Below are positions 32,392-43,884 of a DNA stretch of 64,000 bases, piece after piece. Each line of letters opens with the position of its first letter. Position 1 is the stretch's first letter. The notes beneath the pieces were generated by a model, which had not been told where the DNA came from, did no database searches, and was given only the letters and a program-made list of their open reading frames with translations. The stretch covers positions 4,361,001-4,425,000 of the forward strand of contig NC_070563.1 in the NCBI RefSeq assembly GCF_026914185.1, given 5' to 3'. The stretch comes from Puccinia triticina. Lineage: Eukaryota; Basidiomycota; Pucciniomycetes; Pucciniales; Pucciniaceae. The translations under genes were made by a program, and so were the position numbers.

Positions 32392-33435
32392 GAGGCCAAG
32401 GCGGCTTCGCCGCTGCACTCCCAGGTCCCAGTATTTAAGGTTTATGGAATATTTGTGGTACTCATGGAGTACTCTCTGGATTGTCTATTTATTATGATGC
32501 CACAATTATACCCCTAGCCTAAGTCTGAAAATCAAAATCCTCTTCCTCAGGATATACATACATACTTTGGAAAGAGATTAATTGAATTAGACATTGATCT
32601 GACCAGATTACTGTTTTCAAAGTTTTTAATCCACAAGGAGGTGGAATATATTTCTATGATTGAGATCCCCAAGTTCTCTTAGGCTGGTCTTTAGGCTGTA
32701 CAGTTGCACGCAGCATTCCACTGTACAAGGTTTTTGTCTGGTCCCAAATGTTGGGGTCCAAAACCTAAAAAATACAGTTTTTTCACATATTTTTGGGCGG
32801 CTGGGACATGGTATGGTGTCCTAGCTATGGTCTTACACCCACCAGATACTCCTCAAAGCACTGCATTACAGTTTCTGCCTTCATGTGTGGATTTAGTGCC
32901 CAACCAGAAGGCATAAGTATGGGTTTAGGAGCCCATACATATGTACTTATGCCTGTATTTGGGAGGTGGATCCCAAAATATGGGCTGTGAGCAAGAAAAA
33001 ATTGGCTGGACCAAATTGGTTGCCACTTTAGATTTGGAATTCACACACTCTTTATACTCTGTTAGAGTGCTGGACCCCCAACCCAGTTGGGGTTTCAATT
33101 TTTGCGGGTAGCTCTGTACAGTAGAATGTTGCGCGTAACTGTAGATGTACCTTTGAATTGATATCAAATTAATATTCTCTGAATTAAAAGTAGGATAAGC
33201 CTAAATGTACTCCAAACTTGTACTAATTTCTGGTTTTGGGGGAGGTGGGTTAGGAAGATGGTACTCCAAAAATCTGGAGGGCCTATTTTACTCTTAACTC
33301 CATGTTTGTTGGAGCACATGCCTTGGCACTCCAAAATACACCAAAATGGGATGCACTCCACCCTGATTTTGGCTTTGCACTCCAGTGTGCAAATATGAAC
33401 CGGAGTGCCCACAGTAGTCATCTAGCAGGGCACAC
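32392..33435. other. Foreign block in element A, unclassified
   Basis: From CTAGAGGCCAAGGCGGCTTC onward the sequence no longer matches element B and has no clear coding content. A GGGTCCAAAACC to TTGGGGTTTC type inverted pair flanks 32750-33090. The right junction with element A is near 34970. Confidence 0.35.
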
Positions 33436-34315
33436 CCCACTTGATGACCAGTTAATGTGCAAGTCTTCTCAATGAGCAGTACAGACCAGTCATTGAGAGG
33501 TGTGAGACCCCTCAATGGCTGGTACAGATCAGTCTTTAGGAGGTGCGAGACCTCAATGGCCGGTCCAACCGGTCATTGGGAGGTGAGAGATCAATGGCCG
33601 GCACGCGACCGGTCATTGTACTGCGGAGCCCCCCTGATGACCCCTTAATGGCCGGTCTGACCGGTCATCAAGAGGTGTGAGACCCCTTGATGACCGGTAC
33701 CAACCGGCCATCAAGAGGTATGAGACCCCTCGATGGCTGGTCCGACGGCTCATTGGGAGGTGAGGGACCCCTTGATGGCCGGCACCGATCTGTCATTGAG
33801 GTGTACTGTACTGCGGAGTCCCCTCAATGACCGGTACCGACCGGCCATCGAGAGGTATGAGACCCCTTGATGGCCGGTCCAACCAGTCATTGAGAGATAT
33901 GAGACCCCTCGATGGCCGGTCCGACCAGTCATCGAGAGGTGTGAGACCCCTCAATGGCCGGTCCAACCGTTCATCGGGAGGTGAGTGACCCCTCAATGAC
34001 CGGTCGGACCGACCATTGAGGGGTAATGTACTGTGGAGTCCCCTCAATGACCGGTACAGACCGGCCATCGAGAGGTATGAATCTCCTCAATGCCGGGCTG
34101 TTCCGGTCATCAAGAGGTGTTACCTCCCTCAATGACCGCACAGACCAGTCATCAAGAGCTATGAATCCTCACAATGACCGGCACAGACCAGTCATTGGAG
34201 AGGAGGAGAATCTGCTCAAAGCCGGTCTGCACCGGTCATCGAGGGGACTCCACAGTGCATTACCCCTTGATGGTTGTGTGAATCCCCCCGATACCACTAC
34301 AGATTGGCATTGAGA
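33436..34315. repeat. Hairpin array 2 (CAATGGCCGGTCC...ACCGGTCATTG units)
   Basis: Roughly 15 units of CCTCAATGACCGGTnnnnACCGGTCATTGAGGTG type, with drifting stems (TGGCCGG/CCGGTCAT) and spacer GTATGAGACCCCT or GTGAGAGACCCCT. The stem core is the same ATGACCGG/CCGGTCAT as in the arrays at 30821 and 36160, but the loop and spacer are different. Confidence 0.85.
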
Positions 34316-34969
34316 CGAGATGGAGACCTCGGGGAGGATGCCTCCCCGGCAAGTTTCCTTGGATCCGGGACATGTCTCGATGACCCTGACTGGTCATCTT
34401 GAGGATTCAAGCTCTCAAGCTGACCTGTAAACACTCAGATGAGTGTGTAAAGGCCAGCATTGTGTCTGCCCAGGTGCAGGGCCCTGACAACCAAAAGTTT
34501 TGGTTTGAAGGATGTCAGGGCCCTGTGAGCTTGGTCGGATACTTAAAGGGCTGGGGGGGAGCTGTTTGTCCCCCCAGGGGATCTGGTTTTGTCCACCCCC
34601 TCCCTGAAGGCCCCCTATTTCATTTGAGTAGGCCCCTTCTTGATTTCAAAAAACAAAAATTCCAAACCCAAACAAAACTTTAACAATTTAAACTTTAAAC
34701 TCACACAAAACAAGAAAATTTAAACTTTGAACTCACACAACACAAAAACATTTAAACTGTGAACTCACACAAAACAAAAACATTTGAACACAATCAAAAC
34801 ACACAAAAACAATAATTATATAAACTCTGTACATACTGAAAAAAAACTTAAACTTTTTAAACTTAAGGAACACAAATTTCAAACTTTTAATTTCTTCTGC
34901 CTGCAATTTCAATGAAATGCAGCATGAACCCATGAAGTCAGTTTCTGTGAAACTGTGGTTTTAATAAAC
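34316..34969. other. Spacer with AT-rich direct repeats
   Basis: A direct repeat of about 32-36 bp based on TTTAAACTTTGAACTCACACAA occurs about four times at 34680-34790. No gene seen. Confidence 0.5.
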
Positions 34970-35981
34970 TTGGATAATCATTCTTGGGAACTTTGTTTCC
35001 ACCCCTGAAGCCAATTTCATGACTTGAAGATTGTGGCCTGAGCTTCTGCATTGAAAAATGTGATACCAGAAACATTAGATGACCCACTGTACCAGCTTGT
35101 GGACATGGGTATTGGACCAAACGCCATTGGAGAAAGGAAATGCGGCAAGGCTTAGTGAGAAAAGAGAGATGGAAATTTTACACAAGAGACTCCCAAAATA
35201 ATCACTTTTTCATCAGAAGATTGAATATTGAGACCAAGGTTAGCCAACTAGACTTATTGCATCTTAATTCTCCTAAAGTAACACCTCATGAATTCCATGT
35301 TGGGCCTTGGCTGTAGGTGGCTTTGCAGTAACACTACACTTACACATGCAGGCCTCAAAACCCTGGCCACTGCTTACAGCAAATTTTGACAGGTATTTGC
35401 TACCTTGAACAGGAAACCACTATCATGGTACCAGCACTGCAGTACCAGAGCTCATAAATATGTGCTACTATACTACCACTTTTTTGAAAGGGGTGTGTAC
35501 AGTGGGTCATCTAATGTTTTTGGCACCACATTTTTGAATGCAGAAGCTCAGGACACAGCCTTCAAGTCATGAGATTGTCTACAGGGGTGGAAAATAAGTT
35601 CCAAAGAATGATTATGAAATAAATAAAAAAGTAAAAATAAAAAAATGAAAAATGTGGAATTTTTTTAATTTCTAGCAAATTTCTCAGAATGCTCATTACT
35701 GTTCAAACCAAGGGGGGAAAATTAGAGAGCACAGTATGGCATGCAACAAGAATGATAAAAAATGAAAATTTTTGAAACCATTGCCAATGATTTTTATTGG
35801 AGAAAATAAATTGAGTCAAATTAGTGGTGATTTGGGCTACAGTCCCTGAGTTCAAATGAAATTGGTTGATAACCCATCCACCCAAAAAATCATTGAAAAT
35901 GGTTTCAAATTTTTTCATTTTTTATCATTCTTGTTGTATGCCACACTTAGCTCTCCAATTTTCCCTCCTTGGTTTGAACAG

Positions 35982-37090
35982 TGGAGGACTTCCCTTTGAT
36001 TTACACGGTTGTGTAAAGTCAGATCTGGCACTTGTAAAGCCAGATCTGACTCACCTTGTATTTTTTAGCTTTAGAAGCTTTTCCGCAGGCTTGAGATGCC
36101 AGAATACCTGCCAGATTTACAACCCCAGCAACTTGGGCCTCATCCCTCATTTGTTAACCCCATTGAGAGTACACAAACCAAGTCTTGATGGCCGGGCACC
36201 ACCCTCTCAATGTCAGATTTGTGCCGGTTGTCAAGAGGACACAACCCTCTTGATGGCCGGTACAGACCGGTAATTGAGAGTACACAACCCTCTCAATGGC
36301 CGGTACAGACCGCTCATTGAGAGTACAGACCCCTCTCAATGGCCGGTACGGACCGGTCATTGAGAGGGTACAGTGTCCTCTCGATGCCCGGTACAGATGT
36401 GTCCTCTGTACCAGTCATCAAGAGGACACATGCCTCTCGATGACCGGTGGGTAGGACATCAAGAGGACACAACGCCGGTCATCGAGAGGACTCAAGCCTC
36501 TCAATAGCCGGTACAGATGTACCCCCTCGATGACCGGTCTGTGCCGGCCATCAAGAGGGTTGTGTCCTCTTCATGACCAGCACAGATCTGCCAGGGGGTG
36601 GTGCCCTCTCTCTCAATGGTTGGTCTGTACCGGCCATTGAGAGGGATGTGTCCTCTCAAGGTACTGGCCGGTCATTGAGTGGGCTATGTCCTCGCAATGA
36701 CCAGTCTATACCGGCCATTGAGAGGGTTGTATGGCCGGTCTATACCGGGCATTGAGAGGGTTGAATCCTCTCAATGACCGGTACAGACCAGGCATAAAGT
36801 TTGCGTACTCTCAATGGCCGGTCTGTACCGGGCATTGGGAGGGTTGAGTTCCCTCAACAATCGGTCTGTACCGGGCATCAAGAGGGTTGTGTACTCTGGA
36901 TGGCCGGTACAGACCAGCTATCGGGAGGGTTGTGTACTCTTGATGACCGGTCTGTACCGGCCATTGAGAGGGATGTTCTGGTTTGATCTAGCCACTGAAA
37001 AGTGCGTGTAAAACCAGGGTGTAAAAATCTGGCTTTACAAGTGCCAAATCTGACTTTACACGGCCGTGTAAATCAAAGGGAAGTCCTCCA
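35982..37090. mobile_element. TIR element C (1109 bp) carrying hairpin array 3
   Basis: Left TGGAGGACTTCCCTTTGATT, continuing to about TACAAGTGCCAG, returns inverted at the right end (37020-37090) over about 70 bp. It sits inside element B. A clean target duplication is not visible. The space between the arms is almost entirely hairpin array 3. Confidence 0.78.
36160..36980. repeat. Hairpin array 3 (TCAATGGCCGGTACAGACCGGTCATTGA units)
   Basis: About 14 units of CTCTCAATGACCGGTACAGA/TCTGTACCGGCCATTGAGAG with short GTACACAACC or GGTTGTGTCC spacers. As in array 1, the spacer orientation flips: units before about 36500 carry ACACAACC and later ones GGGTTGTGT. The array is therefore mirrored overall. 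Confidence 0.87.
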
Positions 37091-37913
37091 ATGAACATTC
37101 TGAGAAATTTGCAAGAAATTAAAAAAAAAATCCACATTTTTCATTTTTTGATTTTTACTTTTTTTTATTTCATAATCATTCTTAGGAACTTATTTTCCAC
37201 CCCTGCAGCCAATGTCATGAGACTTAAAGGCTGTGGCCTGAGCTTCTGCATTCAAAAATGTGGTGCCAAAAACATTAGATGACCCACTGTACATAGCACA
37301 CCAGCCTCTTTTGAGACACTGATACATACCACAACACATCTCACAACATTCACATATAATGGTATTGACATACATACATGCATACACAAATTAAGACTGC
37401 AAAAATTTAAGAAAGTCATGTCAATTACCTCGCCCAGAACCTACAATAAAAATGGCACAAACAACAGAACACTTTTTTATGTTGATTTCAATATGTGAAA
37501 AGAAGGAATGAATATGTGCACAAGAAAGAGCTAAGCAGGAGAAGGGGACCCAAGTCAAGGAAAGATAGATTGGAATATTCAATGATGTGGAATAGAGATA
37601 GGAAATTCTTATCAGAAGTAGTAGTGTACATACACACATGAAACGGGTGTCTATGAAAGTCACACAGGCTGGGTCCTTTCTATCAAGTGTTTTGTTGTGG
37701 TAAGCAGAGAAAAAGGAGGTAATGTGAATATATATATCTATGGGTGGATATACATGGATGAATGATACATGTAAGAAAAGTAAAATCAATCAAAGAAAGA
37801 GAAGATGCGAATAAACATTGTATATTCCGCTTTGTTGATCTGATCTGCGGCGATGGACGAGGAGGGGGACGAAAGATGGAGATGAGCAACAGGGGCAAGG
37901 AATAGCGGGGGGT

Positions 37914-40435
37914 TTAGCGAGGCAAGTCCTGATAGGATGTGTTATTGGAAGGAAGGTTAGGATGGAGATGGTCGTCGAGGTCGTCGGTAGGCACGGGCTG
38001 GAACTGGGCTTCGCGGACGGGCCGACGGGCAGGCGTGGGGGGAGAGGAGGGATGGTGTTTGAGGATGATTTCGTTTTCCTCGGGGAGGTGAGCGAAGTCG
38101 CCCTGGCCGTTTCTGCGCAAGCGTCTGCGGACAAAGAAGATGAGGCCGACGACGAGGCCGACGAGGCCGAGGAAGACCATTGCGGAGGAGGCGTTGTAGT
38201 AGTTCTCGTCATGCACCGGGCCCTTGGTCGCCGCCAGCCCCGTCCCTGCTCCGCCCTGCGCTAGCTTCGTCTCGTTTAGTAACACCCGGTTCACCGTCGT
38301 CGCCGACTCCTTCCCGATCCGACTCGTGATCTGCGCCGCTGGGCCCGCTGCCGTCATCACATCGATCTCCAGGAACCGGACCCTGTTCATCACCCACAGT
38401 TTTCTCCCGTCATTAGTCTTTGGACTCTCGGATCACCAGGCTAAGAGATGTCTCTTACAGCATGTCTTGAGTCACATAGGGGACATCGTACGGGGCCATG
38501 TGAGACTGGTTTACGAACAAAATGTTTTAGTAATCAGCTCGTGCATGTTGCCCTACATCCTTGCGTGATCATAAAACGAGACCAGAACACTCACTGCATT
38601 GGCTACGAGGACATAGGTCAGGTTTCGTTCTTCCCTCCAGAGACCTGCATAGCTTCCATTGACCTTCCACTGCTGATTGCTGGCTTTGTCCTGCCATAGA
38701 AATAACATGAAAAGACGGGTCATGCGGCTGGTCAGTTACGGCGGCTCGAGGAATTCCTGCGCGGGATACAGGCAACGGGAGTGGTCACTCAAACGATCCA
38801 TCCTTGATGTCCACCCCACGTCAAATGATCAATCATTCGCTCGGTACCCGTATGGCAACAAATCCTGGCAAATGAAAAGAAGGGCAGCCAATCAATGCAA
38901 GTTTTCGTAGTAATACAAGGATCGAAAGAAAGAGCGGATAAAGCGGAAGGGAAGCGAACAGGTCTTGATCGCCGGAGAACAGCAAGATTTTGATTTTGTC
39001 CAAGAGTTTAGGGAACAGGGTGATCGAGGGTTGGGAGGTTTTGGCCCAGAAGTTGTTGCCCACTTTGGCCTCGCATTCGACCCAGTCGGCCGAATGGTCT
39101 TGGGCATGGAGCGCCTTCTTGACATCCGTCCGCGAGAGGTAAGGGGTGATGTCCGCGAGATCCGGCGGCCAGGTTAGGCCACATGCTGGATACGTATCCA
39201 CGAGTCGAACGTCGTACATGTTCAGACACATCTTCTGTGAATTCACACTGGAACCCCTCCACCAAGCAGGCAAAAAACGTCAACGGCGAGGGAGAGAGAG
39301 GAGAAGTGAAGAAGAAGACGAGTGGGGACGACATACGTTTGGACGGTGGAGTCGGTGATGGTGCCCAGGATGCCCTCGCACGCCTCGATGTGGATGGGGG
39401 TGGTAGTGTTATTAGACTCGATCCATTCGGTGCATTTCTTGTGCTCCGCCTTGACCTGCTCGGCCGCTTTTGAGGACGGGTTGACGAGCCCGACCTTGAA
39501 GGCAAAGTCTGGATAGGCCAGGTATTGGTTGATCGGGTCGACCCATCCGTTGCCTATCATGATTCCTTTCAGTGGGGCACTGATGATGTTGGTATCTAGA
39601 ATCGCTTGAGCTGTTGGTTGGTGGGTCCATAATTACTGCAGATGTGTTAGTGTTAAAAGCTCTTGTGAGTGTGAGATAAAAAACACGGACCGAGGTAAGG
39701 GATGTATTGTCCAGCAAAGCTTTCTCCACAGATGTAGAGATCCATTTTCTGATACTCTGGGAAGATTTTGTAGAAGCGGGCGAGAAGGTTGACCAAGTTA
39801 GCGGAGCTGACGTCGAGTTCGTGGACGTAGTTAGGTTTAGGGCCGTAGCTGTAGCCCGTGCCGGTAGGCTGGTCGATGAAGAGCATGTTGGCATACTCGT
39901 TCCAGGCGGCATCGACCTCCTTGAGGGCCCCTTCGCCCTTGAGGACCATCCGGAGCGGGCCGACCTCCATCAACGAGCCGTCGAAGGACGAGCAGCCTGG
40001 CCCGCCGTTCAGCCATACCAACAGCACCGGTCGATTGGCTATGTGCCGCGCCTTGTTGAGGAAGAAGAACCCGTAGGAATCCTTCTCGGGCTCGATCGTC
40101 GACTCGGGCGGCGAGAATGAGAGGTGTCCTGCATATAGTATCAGCTGGGAGTCCTTCGGTTGGCCCGGCAGTGACGGCACATAAAAGTCGGAGGCATTGG
40201 GCGGTGGCTTCTTGCTCTTTCCGCCGTTTGGATTTGTGTTTGATGAGGAGGAGGATTCTGAGGGGGTTGAGCGGCGCAAGCGGCGGATGAATTGGGATTG
40301 GGTTTCAGGTTTCATGTTCCGTCGATGCAGGCCTTCGCGGGTGGATGATGGGCTCGGGGATGAAACCATTCTTTCGCCGGGGAGTACGGCCAATAAGAGC
40401 GCTTTCTGGATATAGACAATGCACCGTTCAGCCAT
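37914..40435 (-). CDS. KEX1: KEX1-like serine carboxypeptidase (peptidase S10), Golgi-type
   Basis: Seven exons on the minus strand: 40435-39691, 39610-39337, 39247-38960, 38864-38795, 38690-38595, 38505-38459, 38382-37914. Introns are 76-104 nt with GT-AG ends, all phases match, and the product is 662 aa. Visible motifs: LLVWLNGGPGCSSFDG; the nucleophile box GESFAGQY (Ser239); GIMIGNGWVDP; CLNMYDVRLVDTYPACG; LLFSGDQDLICCHTGTE, carrying the catalytic Asp; and NASHMAPYD (His493). A membrane span (about 573-590, AMVFLGLVGLVVGLIFF) is followed by an Arg-rich cytosolic tail, as in Kex1 of the late Golgi, which trims C-terminal Lys/Arg left by Kex2. The start is uncertain: MAERCIVYIQKALLLAV gives only a weak signal sequence, and the frame stays open upstream (ATG at 40609), where a GTGAGT...TATATCCAG intron (40465-40406) is possible. 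Confidence 0.93.
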
Positions 40436-41681
40436 CGATTGATTGGGTTGGATGAGCTCACTCACACTTTGAACAGAGGCTCGGCAGTATTGGGATCCAG
40501 GTTCGATTGACGCTGCTCGATCGCTTCCGTCGAGGCTGGTAGTTTTCAGGAGAACTGGGGTGACGAGGGCGGCTGTTGTGCTCCTATTGTCTTCCTGTTG
40601 ACCAAACATCGACAGACCCGGGCTGCCGCACGGTCCACCCCGATTCCCGCGCCCAAATAGAACCCAACAGAGCAACACCCAACAGTCACTGGGTTCCCCC
40701 AATCGAGACAACCGAGAGCCACACACGATTATGTACAATTTCTTCGCGCCACTTCAATCGGCCGGCAGCTGGTCCATCAACGAATAACAGCCTTCCATCC
40801 ACGCTTGCCTCGATGACCCCTGATCAAAACAATCGGACTCCCAAAAAATCCGATCGACCAAACGAGTGATCACACTCCAGATCTGTCTCCGGAACCCCCA
40901 AGCTACTCAGCAAAAGGAGTCTCGCTTCATCAGACTCCCGCCGGCAATACATTTGTGCTTACATAATGTGAAAAGGAGTAGATGATGGACTGTGGGAGCT
41001 TTGTTGTGCACGTATCTGTGCAGGAAAGCCCTCAAGTTCCAAACCATGGACGAGTTGAGAGGGGAAGCAGTCATCCAGCGGATTGACTTCTCCCCTAGAG
41101 GCTACATAGACCTGTGCGCGGTGTCCAGACTCAGTGGAGCTAATTGAACTTTTGCTGAAATCTCATCTCACATACAATTTTTGGGACCATTTGGCATTTT
41201 TCGGTTGCCTACTTTCACGAGCGGTTTGCAAGGCCCTACAATGCCGTTTCTTCCCCACCTGATATCTGTGTGTTTCTTTTTAACCTGGCGCATCGTACTG
41301 GGAATCATTTGGGATCAATTGGCCCTGCCCTGGAGCACTTTTTTTTTCTTTTGGATCCAGAATTTTGATGAATAGTTCTTTGAAATTTTGCTTTACGCGG
41401 ACAAAGAAAATGAAAACTGAGTCTATGGACATGAATAGATACAACAGGTGATAATTCAAATATACATAGTTCACAGGAATTAAAACACACAATAACAAGA
41501 TGAGAGACAGCCTTATTTTCTTTGCGCTGATGGCGCAACAGATCGCCACTTTTGTGTTCTCTTACATAAATAATAAGTTAGGAAGTGTCATCAAGACTTA
41601 TAAAATGCTGGGGACGAGAGCTGGAAACCGAAGATGCGAGAGAGCGGGTGGAGAATCGCTGCAAGAAGAGACGGCGACGAT
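40436..41681. other. Intergenic between KEX1-like and Cys-rich genes
   Basis: The first 300 bp are the likely KEX1 5' region (possible alternative upstream exon to 40609). The rest shows no coding support. AT-rich sequence near 41340-41600 may include the 3' UTR of the Cys-rich gene. Confidence 0.5.
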
Positions 41682-42745
41682 TTACGCGAGTTTGTTGTCT
41701 GATGGAGCACTAAGTTTGGCGGCGTGGGGGGGAGGCGCGACGCGGACGGAGCTGGGCACCTTGTGGTCCTCGAACGAGGGCCCGCAAATCTCGCTGATCA
41801 GGTGGACGGCGGAGTCGGGCTTGTAGTCGAATCGGATCCCCAAGGGGTCTTGGCGGATCGCATCGATCATCGTCGCCGATCTCGTCACGATCGCATGGCC
41901 ACACGGGGTGCAGTACGTCTCCTTCAAAGCACCAGAAGAAAAATCGCCCGTCAGTTCCTTCTTCTCTCGAAGACATCCAGAGATTTTTTTTTTTTTTTTA
42001 GAAATGTATTTACCTTCGAAACAGACAGGAAGGCTCGGTCTGCCCGCGTCAGTTTTCCCGCGATCAAGGAGACGACTTCTCCGAGCGTGATTTTCTCGCC
42101 GCTTTGCGCCTCCACAGCGCCCAAGACGGAGGGAAGACAGAACGTAGAATTGTGTGTGTATTGAGAGCAAAACATGTCCCTGAGAAAACGGCAGCGGGAA
42201 GGGTTAATACGGCGCAGAGTGGGTGGAGGTGGGGGAGGGCAAGCTCACCTGGTGACGTCGTAGTGTGTGAGGATGCTGTACATGGCCACAGCGGCAATCG
42301 AGCCTTCTTGCAAATCGCTCGCGCATCCGGTCTTGATCATGTGACTGGCAGCAGCGAGCCCTTCTTTGGAGCAAGGGGCGGACGCACACGCAGCGGAGAC
42401 CCAATGCTACACGGAGAGGAACAGGGTAAGCGGGAGGCGAGCGCAGGGGGCCGATGTGGATGGGGGTGTTCGGCTTACGTTGATGGGAGAGACGAGGGAG
42501 TCCTTGGCCTCGAAGCTCGACACCAGGCCGAGGATGTTGGCGCAGCTGCCGAACTCGCCGCCCAGCAGGCTCGAGGCAGCCATCTGACACGCCGGCGAAA
42601 GCTTGGCTGCACTCCGGGCCGCGGCCGTGCCCTGCGGAACCATCGCCCGGGCGGCCGGCGAGCCCGAAGGGTGCCCAATCGTCGCGCGAAAGCTCGTCGC
42701 GCACAGCATCATGACCATCGAGATCATCTGGATTGAGAAAGCCAT
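41682..42745 (-). CDS. Secreted Cys-rich protein (276 aa), possibly DUF7729-like
   Basis: Four exons: 42745-42479, 42406-42249, 42179-42014, 41921-41682. Introns are 69-92 nt with GT-AG ends and consistent phases. The N-terminus MAFSIQMISMVMMLCATSFR is a good signal peptide. The mature part has ten cysteines: PACQ, GSCAN, AACASAPC, TGCAS, MFCSQ, TFCLP, YCTPCG, EICGP. There is no membrane segment and no GPI-type C-terminus (it ends SDNKLA), so secretion is inferred. The order SCAN...CASAPC...FCSQ...STFC...YCTPC recalls a basidiomycete secreted/cell-surface family (DUF7729) from memory; a search would be needed. One intron contains a T/A homopolymer (about 41986-42000). It could be a cell-wall protein or an effector; the sequence does not decide. 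Confidence 0.82.
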
Positions 42746-43770
42746 TGAGATAATTTGGTAGGAGGAGGCGCGAGCTCTTGGCTTTGATGGCGCAGTCTGT
42801 AAGATCAGGTCGGATGCAACAGCCTAGGCGGGTAGAGTAAGAGCCGCTTTGGGGATGGGACAAAGGTACTCTTTGGTGTGTGAGGTTGAGGGCGATGAAC
42901 TAGGTATACTGAGAACTATATATGGGGGAAAGCAGTTGCAGAGAATAGAGCGTGTGTGGGATTGATTGGTCCTCCGAGAAGCTGAGCGTAAGATGCTGAT
43001 GATAAGATAGGTACAAGGAAAGATACACAGAACAGAATGATGAGGTGGAGTGAAGGAGGATGGTCTGGGGCCGTGTTTTATAGGCATGAGGAAAGACGAA
43101 GATGGGTTCGAAAGGCGATGGTAGGATGGGGTTGCTGGGTGGGTTGTCGACGTGGGATTGGAGCTGGCCCGGCAGTAAGACCGCCTCGCGTGTTCCGAAC
43201 CAACCAGCGTGCCAAGGGGGAGAGGCATCTGCAACAGATGCTGATAGCTTTGGACACTCCCCAGTTCTCCATCGGAGACTGAGATGCCGCCACGGTCGAG
43301 GAAGAGAACGCCCCCCTCGGCGGGATGCGTTGCGGTCTCGGGGGAACCGGCGTGTTTCGTCGGTCGACTGCTCCTGGGTGGAACCAGTGGCTTGGCCATC
43401 GATGGCCTCGAATCCCACCGAGGAGGGTCCGCAACCGCATCAAGGGTCGAGTGACTCGAGGATTGGGTTGGTTGTGTTTTCGCCTTCTTGTTCGGCGATA
43501 GTAATACTGTTGCAGGATGTGGTGGACCAAGATCTCTATCGAATGATAGGGGTTCAAGCCAAGCTCCGTATGCCACAATCTTACAAGTCCCATGGACTCC
43601 CGGGAGACATCCACACACAACCACCCTCTCACTTTGACACTGGGATTGGCTCCAATTCGTTGGCTGCACAAGGCTCAATAGCGCTGGTTGACTCCAGCCA
43701 TCTCGCCGGTTTGGGCCTCCATCGCCACAAAGCAAAGACCGCCCGAGGCGCGAGGGAGGAAAGAAGAAAG
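42746..43770. other. Intergenic between Cys-rich gene and tRNA-Lys
   Basis: Long overlapping open frames exist on both strands (42824-43795 minus, 43102-43878 plus), but both run into the tRNA gene and show no domain. They look like chance frames in GC-rich DNA. The minus-strand promoter of the Cys-rich gene should lie in the right-hand part near 42750-43100, with a TATA-like CTATATATGG at about 42914-42923. Confidence 0.5.
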
Positions 43771-43884
43771 CGCCCAACGTGGGGCTCGAACCCACGACAA
43801 TTCGATGTCAACCGGCACGTGACCACGTGCTTGAAGAAACTCTGGTGTAAGAGTCGAATGCTCTACCAACTGAGCTAGCCGGGC
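43771..43884 (-). tRNA. tRNA-Lys(CTT): tRNA-Lys (anticodon CTT) with a 41-nt intron
   Basis: Read on the minus strand from 43884: acceptor GCCCGGC pairs with GTTGGGC. The D arm is GCTC...GAGC, the anticodon stem TTCGA pairs with TCGAA, and the loop is CT-CTT-AA. The T arm is GTGGG-TTCGAGC-CCCAC. The intron follows A37, the canonical place for eukaryotic tRNA introns, and contains its own GCACGTG...CACGTGC stem. The mature tRNA is 73 nt before CCA addition. The sequence is very close to metazoan tRNA-Lys(CTT). Box A and box B are both intact. Confidence 0.93.

Larger units (their letters stand above)
23944..35089. mobile_element. TA-flanked TIR element A (mariner-like), expanded to 11 kb by nested insertions
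   Basis: Left end CAGTGGGTCATCTAATG (23944) and right end CATTAGATGACCCACTG (35089) are inverted repeats extending over about 120 bp (GAAGCTCAGGCC, GGGGTGGAAACAAAG). TA flanks both sides. The same ends bound element B at 35500-37289. Comparison with B shows that the 7.9 kb at 24080-31935 are an insertion into A: A resumes at 31936 with AAAAATAAAGAAATG. A second foreign block occupies about 32390-34970. No transposase was found, so A is probably non-autonomous. Confidence 0.75.
35500..37289. mobile_element. TA-flanked TIR element B (1790 bp), relative of element A
   Basis: Ends CAGTGGGTCATCTAATG and, inverted, the same, with TA at 35498-35499 and 37290-37291. The TIR arms run more than 200 bp. 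The body is a foldback (35700-35980). At 35982-37090 another TIR block (element C) is inserted; the A-like sequence resumes at 37091 (ATGAACATTCTGAGAAATT). No transposase. Confidence 0.82.

Noticed and set aside
38755..38771. Micro-exon GAATTCCTCGAGCCGCC in the KEX1-like gene
   Set aside because: Seventeen bases would break the frame; splicing directly from 38795 to 38690 keeps frame and gives the expected family sequence.
42824..43878. 323-aa minus ORF and 258-aa plus ORF between the Cys-rich gene and the tRNA
   Set aside because: They overlap each other on opposite strands, both run into the tRNA-Lys gene, and neither shows a domain, signal peptide or plausible splice extension.
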